Positions 11,536 through 15,291 of a stretch of 15,291 nt of DNA are shown piece after piece. This DNA comes from Streptomyces roseochromogenus subsp. oscitans DS 12.976 (lineage in GTDB: Bacteria > Actinomycetota > Actinomycetes > Streptomycetales > Streptomycetaceae): contig NZ_CM002285.1 of assembly GCF_000497445.1 (NCBI RefSeq), positions 2,491,794 to 2,507,084 on the forward strand, read 5' to 3'. Under the pieces are notes generated by a model. The model was given only the letters and a program-made list of their open reading frames with translations. It was not told the origin of the DNA and searched no databases. Every line of letters begins with the position of its first letter. Position 1 is the stretch's first letter. Position numbers and translations under genes: made by a program.

Positions 11536-14295
11536 ATGACCACCGGAGTCATCCCCGGGGGACAGCCCCCGGAGCCACAGCCGACGGGCGAGCTGATGCC
11601 GCAGCAGCGGCGCGAGCCGGCCGGCCGAGCAGCCCTGCACGTCGACAACCGGCCGAGGAGTTCTGTGATCACCGCGCGTGCGGCCGCCACTTTCGAGCCC
11701 GTCGGGCGATCGGTCGCGACCGCCCGGTCCTTCGTCCGCGACACGCTCCAGGGGTGGGGCTTCGCCGATATCGTCGACGACGCCGTCGTCCTCACCAGCG
11801 AACTGGTGACCAACGCGGTCGTGCACGCGGGCACACACGCGGACGTGCTGTGCCTGCGCACCGAGGACGGCGTACGCATCGAGGTCGCCGACCGCTACCC
11901 GGAGCGCGAGGTCCCCCTCCAGAACGCCCCGGCCTCGATGGGCAGCCCCGACCGCGAGGGCGGCCGCGGCCTGCAGCTGTGTGCGGCCCTGGCCGCCCGC
12001 TGGGGCGTCGACTACACGCCCACCCACAAGAACGTCTGGTTCCAGCTCAACCTCCCCGAACGCCCGGTCGGCACCCGCACCGCCGGCCCCTCCCTCCCCG
12101 CCGACCTGCTCCCGCTGGCCGACGGCCGGATCCGCGTCGCGGTCCTCCAGGTCGACCGGAAGGGCACCATCACCTCCTGGAACGAGGACGCCCAGGAACT
12201 CTTCGGCTACCCCGCCCCCGAGGTCGTAGGCCGGCCCCTCACCGAACTGGCGGCCTGGCCGCACACCCCGGGCACCAGCACCGGCGTGGCCGAGGCCCTC
12301 CGGCTCTCCCGCTGGGAGGGCAGCTACGGCATCCGCGGCGCCGACGGCCGGGTGGCCCCGGTCTACGCCTCCCACCTCAGGGTCCGCGACACCGGCGGCG
12401 AGCCCTCCACCGTCTGCCTCCTGGTCCGCGACCACGAGCGCGCCGTACTCCAGTCCCCGCCGCGCGTGCCGGCCACCGACCAGCCCCAGTCCCCCGACGG
12501 GCAGAGCACCGACCCCTTCGAGGTCTTCATCGGCTCCCCCGCCCCGGACGACCTCGACGGACTGCTGCAGCGCACGGTGGAGCGCGCCCGCGACATGCTC
12601 GACGGCGACTCCGCGTTCCTGCTGCTGGCCACCGACGACGAGACCGAACTGGAGGTCCGCGCCTCCACCGGCCTGCCCTCGGCCCGCCAGCGCTTCGCCC
12701 GCGTCCCCGTCGAGGCCGGCCCCGGCCGCTACGGCTCCGCGCGCATGCCCGCCGTGCACGACGACCTCACCGCCGTACCCGGAGCCGTTCCCCTGCTGTC
12801 CGGCACCGGCATGCGCTCGGTCGTCACGGTCCCGCTGAAGGTCGAGGGCCGCCTCACCGGCTCCCTCGGCGTCGCGGCCGAGGCACCCGGCCGGTACTCC
12901 AACGAGGAGGCGCTGCGCCTGCAGTTCGCCGCCGACCGCATCGCCCTGGCCGTCGAGTCGGCCCGCCTGGGCGAACTGGAGCGGCTGCGCCGAGGCTCCC
13001 TGAGCTTCCTGGTCGAGGCCTCCGACCTGCTGGCCGGCACCCTGGACCGCGACCAGACCCTGGCCCTGATGGCCCAGATGACGGTCCCCACCCTGGCGAC
13101 CTGGTGCGCCGTCTACACGATCGCCGACCAGGCCTCCGAGCCCTATCTGTCGTACGTCCTGCACGAGGACGAGGAACTCATCGACGGCATCAAGTCGTTG
13201 CTGTCGAAGGTCCCGGCGCCGGATCCGGTCCCGACCCCCGGCGCCCGCGTATGGACCATCCCCGGCGAGGTGGCGCACCAGGCGGCCCTGCGCACCTCCA
13301 TGCGCAGCCTCGGCCTGGCCGGCGGCCCCACGCACCGAGTCGCCGCGGGCATCGGCCCGACCCTTGCCACCGCCTCCGCGGTCGGCGGCGAGACGGTCGT
13401 CCTGCCGCTCGTCGCCCGCAACCGCGTCATCGGCATGCTCGTCCTCGGCAAGCCCACCGACGAACACTTCCGCCAGGAAATCCTGGAACTGGCCGAGGAC
13501 TTGTCCCGCCGGGCCGCCCTCGCCCTGGACAACGCCCGCCTCTACTCGGAGCGCACGGCCATCAGCCAGGCCCTCCAGCGCAGCCTGCTCCCGCCCGGCA
13601 CCCCGCACATCGACGGCGTCGAGGTCGAGGTCATCTACCGCGCGGCCGGCGAGGGCAACGAAGTCGGCGGTGACTTCTACGACCTCTTCCCCATCGGCAA
13701 CGGCGCCTACGGCTTCGCCATCGGCGACGTCTGCGGTACGGGCCCGAACGCGGCCGCGGTCACCGGCCTCGCCCGGCACGCCCTGCGCCTGCTGGCCCGC
13801 GAGGGCCTGTCCGGACCGGCGGTCCTGCAGCGTCTGAATTCCGCCATTCTCGACGAGGGCGACCGCAGCCGCTTCCTGACCCTCCTCTACGGCGAGATGC
13901 GCCCGCAGGAGGACGGCAGCGCCGAGCTGAAGGTGGTCTGCGCCGGCCACCCGCTCCCGCTGCGCCTGCGCCAGGACGGCACGGTGACACCCGCAGCCGA
14001 ACCGCAGCCGCTGCTGGGCGTGATCGAGGACCTGGAACTGCACGAGGAGACCGTCACCCTCGATCCCGGTGACGTGCTGCTGTGCGTCACGGACGGCGTC
14101 ACCGAACGCCGCGAGGGCTCCCGTATGTTGGGCGACGACGGCCTCACCGACGTCCTCACCACCTGCACGGGCCTGACCGCGGGCGCGGTCGCCGCACGCA
14201 TCATGCGCGCCGTGGAACGCTTCGCCTCGGACGCCCCGTCGGACGACATGGCGATCCTGGCGATGCGCGTCCCGGGCCACCACAAGGAGGCGTGA
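11536..14295 (+). CDS. osaC: OsaC: RsbW-like kinase, PAS, GAF and PP2C/SpoIIE phosphatase protein
   Basis: A 919-residue cytoplasmic regulator. Seen in order: an RsbW-like HATPase domain (about 52-173) with N box ELVTNAVVHA (E89, N93) and glycine box EGGRGLQLC (141-149); a PAS domain (about 195-300) with SWNEDAQELFGYP; GAF-like regions (about 335-475 and 485-670); and a PP2C/SpoIIE phosphatase (about 680-912) after RSLLPP. The phosphatase metal-binding aspartates are D713 (GGDFYD), D731 (GDVCGTG), D853 (TDGVTE) and D903/D904 (SDDMAIL), so it looks active. In S. coelicolor OsaC (SCO5747) uses its RsbW-like domain to modulate SigB and restore its normal level after osmotic stress; this is recalled literature. 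The ATG at 11536 is preferred over an in-frame TTG at 11449; GGAGGGG lies 12 bases upstream, a longer gap than usual. It is divergent from osaA and ends at a strong terminator. Confidence 0.95.
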   Translation: MTTGVIPGGQPPEPQPTGELMPQQRREPAGRAALHVDNRPRSSVITARAAATFEPVGRSVATARSFVRDTLQGWGFADIVDDAVVLTSELVTNAVVHAGTHADVLCLRTEDGVRIEVADRYPEREVPLQNAPASMGSPDREGGRGLQLCAALAARWGVDYTPTHKNVWFQLNLPERPVGTRTAGPSLPADLLPLADGRIRVAVLQVDRKGTITSWNEDAQELFGYPAPEVVGRPLTELAAWPHTPGTSTGVAEALRLSRWEGSYGIRGADGRVAPVYASHLRVRDTGGEPSTVCLLVRDHERAVLQSPPRVPATDQPQSPDGQSTDPFEVFIGSPAPDDLDGLLQRTVERARDMLDGDSAFLLLATDDETELEVRASTGLPSARQRFARVPVEAGPGRYGSARMPAVHDDLTAVPGAVPLLSGTGMRSVVTVPLKVEGRLTGSLGVAAEAPGRYSNEEALRLQFAADRIALAVESARLGELERLRRGSLSFLVEASDLLAGTLDRDQTLALMAQMTVPTLATWCAVYTIADQASEPYLSYVLHEDEELIDGIKSLLSKVPAPDPVPTPGARVWTIPGEVAHQAALRTSMRSLGLAGGPTHRVAAGIGPTLATASAVGGETVVLPLVARNRVIGMLVLGKPTDEHFRQEILELAEDLSRRAALALDNARLYSERTAISQALQRSLLPPGTPHIDGVEVEVIYRAAGEGNEVGGDFYDLFPIGNGAYGFAIGDVCGTGPNAAAVTGLARHALRLLAREGLSGPAVLQRLNSAILDEGDRSRFLTLLYGEMRPQEDGSAELKVVCAGHPLPLRLRQDGTVTPAAEPQPLLGVIEDLELHEETVTLDPGDVLLCVTDGVTERREGSRMLGDDGLTDVLTTCTGLTAGAVAARIMRAVERFASDAPSDDMAILAMRVPGHHKEA

Positions 14296-14321
14296 GACAC
14301 GAAGGAGTCGCCAGACATGCG

Positions 14322-14352
14322 AAAGGCCCCACCCGAAAGGGTGAGGCCTTTT
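14322..14352. terminator. Bidirectional terminator shared by osaC and tRNA-Thr
   Basis: AAAGGCC, C, CACCC, loop GAAA, GGGTG, A, GGCCTTT forms a 12-bp stem with one C/A mismatch and a stable GAAA tetraloop, followed by T. On the minus strand the stem starts 5 bases past the tRNA 3' end and is also followed by a short T run. It therefore serves convergent osaC and tRNA-Thr. Confidence 0.88.
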
Positions 14353-14356
14353 CTGC

Positions 14357-14432
14357 TGGAGCCCCCAAACGGAATCGAACCGTTGACCTTCTCCTTACCA
14401 TGGAGACGCTCTGCCGACTGAGCTATAGGGGC
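14357..14432 (-). tRNA. tRNA-Thr(GGT)
   Basis: A 76-base cloverleaf including an encoded 3' CCA. The acceptor stem is GCCCCTA with TGGGGGC (one U-G pair). The D stem is GCTC/GAGC, the anticodon stem TCTCC/GGAGA, and the loop ATGGTAA gives anticodon GGT, which reads ACC threonine codons. The T arm is AACGG-TTCGATT-CCGTT. The discriminator base is T. ACC is the favoured threonine codon in such GC-rich genomes, so this is a major threonine tRNA. Confidence 0.97.
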
Positions 14433-14469
14433 CTGTCGTTCTCAAGGTTTCCCTCGCGGCGACGAAGAA

Positions 14470-14499
14470 ACTGTACCCCGACCAGGCCCGACTTCCCAA
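14470..14499 (-). promoter_or_regulatory. Putative promoter of tRNA-Thr
   Basis: Minus-strand TTGGGA (14494-14499), an 18-base spacer and TACAGT (14470-14475) match a Streptomyces housekeeping promoter at four of six -35 positions and the key -10 positions. The expected start near 14463 leaves a leader of about 30 bases before the tRNA 5' end. It lies in the 84-base gap after the aminotransferase homologue. Confidence 0.5.
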
Positions 14500-14516
14500 A
14501 TTCGTTCGGGACCCGC

Positions 14517-15194
14517 TCAATAGGCGGGCTGCAGCAGTCCCCCGAGCGCATTGCACGCGGCGACGACGCGCTGCATCTCCCGCTTGGTCAGCGAGGCGTC
14601 CACGGGGAGCGTCAGCGTCTCGTCGGCGGCCAGCTCGGTCTCGGGCAGGGACACACACCGACGCAACTCCGGCAGCCGGTGCACGGGCGTCTTGACCGGC
14701 ACCCGGCACTCAACTCCCTTGGCCCGCAAGGCCATCGCGAAGGCGTCCCGGTCCGGCCGGCCGTTCCCCGGCACCCGCACAACGTACTGCTGATAGGTGT
14801 GCCCGTCCCCGCCATCCGGCGTGCGCACGCCCTTGAGCTTGGCATCGAGGTACGCGGCCCGCTCCCGGCGCTGCGCTATCTCGTCGTACGGCGCCTCGGA
14901 CTCGCCCTGCTCCAGCACCAGCACCTCGTGCCGCTGCCCCAGCGCGCGCAACCGCTTGAGGTCGGCCCACCGTCCGAAGCGGTGTACGACAACGACCGCT
15001 GCCGTACGCGGAGTTACCGCTGCCTCGACGGCGCCGGGGTCGAGGCAGTAGGTCACCGGGTCTATGTCGGCGAAGACCGGGAGCGCACCGGCCAGGGTCA
15101 CGGCCTCGGCGACTTCGACGTTTCCGAAGGCCGGTACGACGACCTCGTCACCGACTCCGACACCGGCGGCCCTGAGCATTGCAGCAGTACCCAT
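14517..15194 (-). CDS. Shortened DegT/DnrJ/EryC1/StrS aminotransferase homologue lacking the PLP lysine
   Basis: A 225-residue protein, against about 370 for the family of PLP-dependent sugar aminotransferases. The family signature is clear from the start: GTAAM, then VGDEVVVPAF, AGALPVFADIDPVTYCLDPGA and TPRTAAVVVVHRFG. The N-terminal segment before the GT motif is missing. The central stretch that normally holds the Schiff-base lysine and GEGG is absent: the protein passes from VLVLEQGESEA straight to the helical region that precedes the C-terminal half. The aspartate that normally contacts the PLP ring nitrogen (EDAAQ-type motif) is replaced by Gln (EQGES). It therefore should not catalyse transamination. 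The reading frame is clean, so it may have another role such as sugar or partner binding, or be a remnant. The ATG at 15194 begins at the first family motif but has no clear ribosome site; an ATG at 15179 is an alternative. Confidence 0.8.
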   Translation of the reverse strand: MGTAAMLRAAGVGVGDEVVVPAFGNVEVAEAVTLAGALPVFADIDPVTYCLDPGAVEAAVTPRTAAVVVVHRFGRWADLKRLRALGQRHEVLVLEQGESEAPYDEIAQRRERAAYLDAKLKGVRTPDGGDGHTYQQYVVRVPGNGRPDRDAFAMALRAKGVECRVPVKTPVHRLPELRRCVSLPETELAADETLTLPVDASLTKREMQRVVAACNALGGLLQPAY

Positions 15195-15242
15195 GTGCTG
15201 GATGCTCGGCGCGCAGGGTGAACGACACGTTAAGCAAAACGT

Positions 15243-15286
15243 AAAAAGGCCGGACCCCGAACCGAAGTTCAGGATCCGACCTTTTT
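15243..15286. terminator. Strong bidirectional terminator at the right edge
   Basis: AAAAAGG, C, CGGA, CCCC, GAAC, loop CGAA, GTTC, AGGA, TCCG, A, CCTTTTT gives a long stem with three mismatches. T runs flank it on both strands. It lies 49 bases upstream of the aminotransferase homologue, so it probably ends a gene to the right of the window on the minus strand and isolates the homologue as its own transcription unit. Confidence 0.85.
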
Positions 15287-15291
15287 GGAAG

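Noticed and set aside
11395..14283. A 962-codon open frame on the minus strand opposite osaC
   Set aside because: Low-complexity Gly/Ala/Val/Asp composition without recognisable motifs, and fully overlapped by osaC, which has intact PAS and PP2C signatures.
14357..14516. tRNA-Thr as an integration site for a genomic island
   Set aside because: No integrase gene is seen, and no direct repeat of the tRNA 3' end is found elsewhere in the window; base composition does not change on either side.

Overview
The window looks like a chromosomal core segment of a Streptomyces or a very close relative. GC content is very high, codons end in G or C, GTG starts are used, and the gene order matches the osaC-osaA-osaB-ftsK neighbourhood that I recall from Streptomyces coelicolor (SCO5747 to SCO5750, followed by a small HTH membrane protein and a RimO-type methylthiotransferase). 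Species assignment is inference, because no database search was possible.

Layout. On the minus strand, reading right to left from 11126 to 1, lie osaA (poly-HAMP hybrid histidine kinase, broken by a one-base deletion near 9425), osaB (receiver plus coiled coil), ftsK (DNA translocase), a RodZ-like HTH membrane protein, and the first 195 codons of rimO, which runs off the left edge. On the plus strand, divergent from osaA across a 409-base intergenic region, lies osaC, which joins an RsbW-like ATPase, PAS, two GAF-like regions and a PP2C/SpoIIE phosphatase in one protein. A strong bidirectional terminator follows osaC. Beyond it, on the minus strand, are tRNA-Thr(GGT) and a shortened DegT/DnrJ-type aminotransferase homologue that lacks the PLP lysine. 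A second bidirectional terminator closes the window.

How the genes work together. From published S. coelicolor work as I remember it, OsaA/OsaB form an osmoadaptation system needed for normal development under high osmolarity, and OsaC modulates the stress sigma factor SigB after osmotic shock. FtsK moves chromosomes through sporulation septa. RimO methylthiolates ribosomal protein S12. The RodZ-like protein is probably involved in morphogenesis. I see no mobile element, CRISPR array, phage gene or biosynthetic cluster. The signals most worth a second look are the osaA frameshift, the eleven-to-twelve-unit 276-bp HAMP repeat array with a possible higher-order pattern, the catalytically dead aminotransferase homologue, and two genes (rimO and ftsK) whose starts look leaderless with identical -10 spacing.
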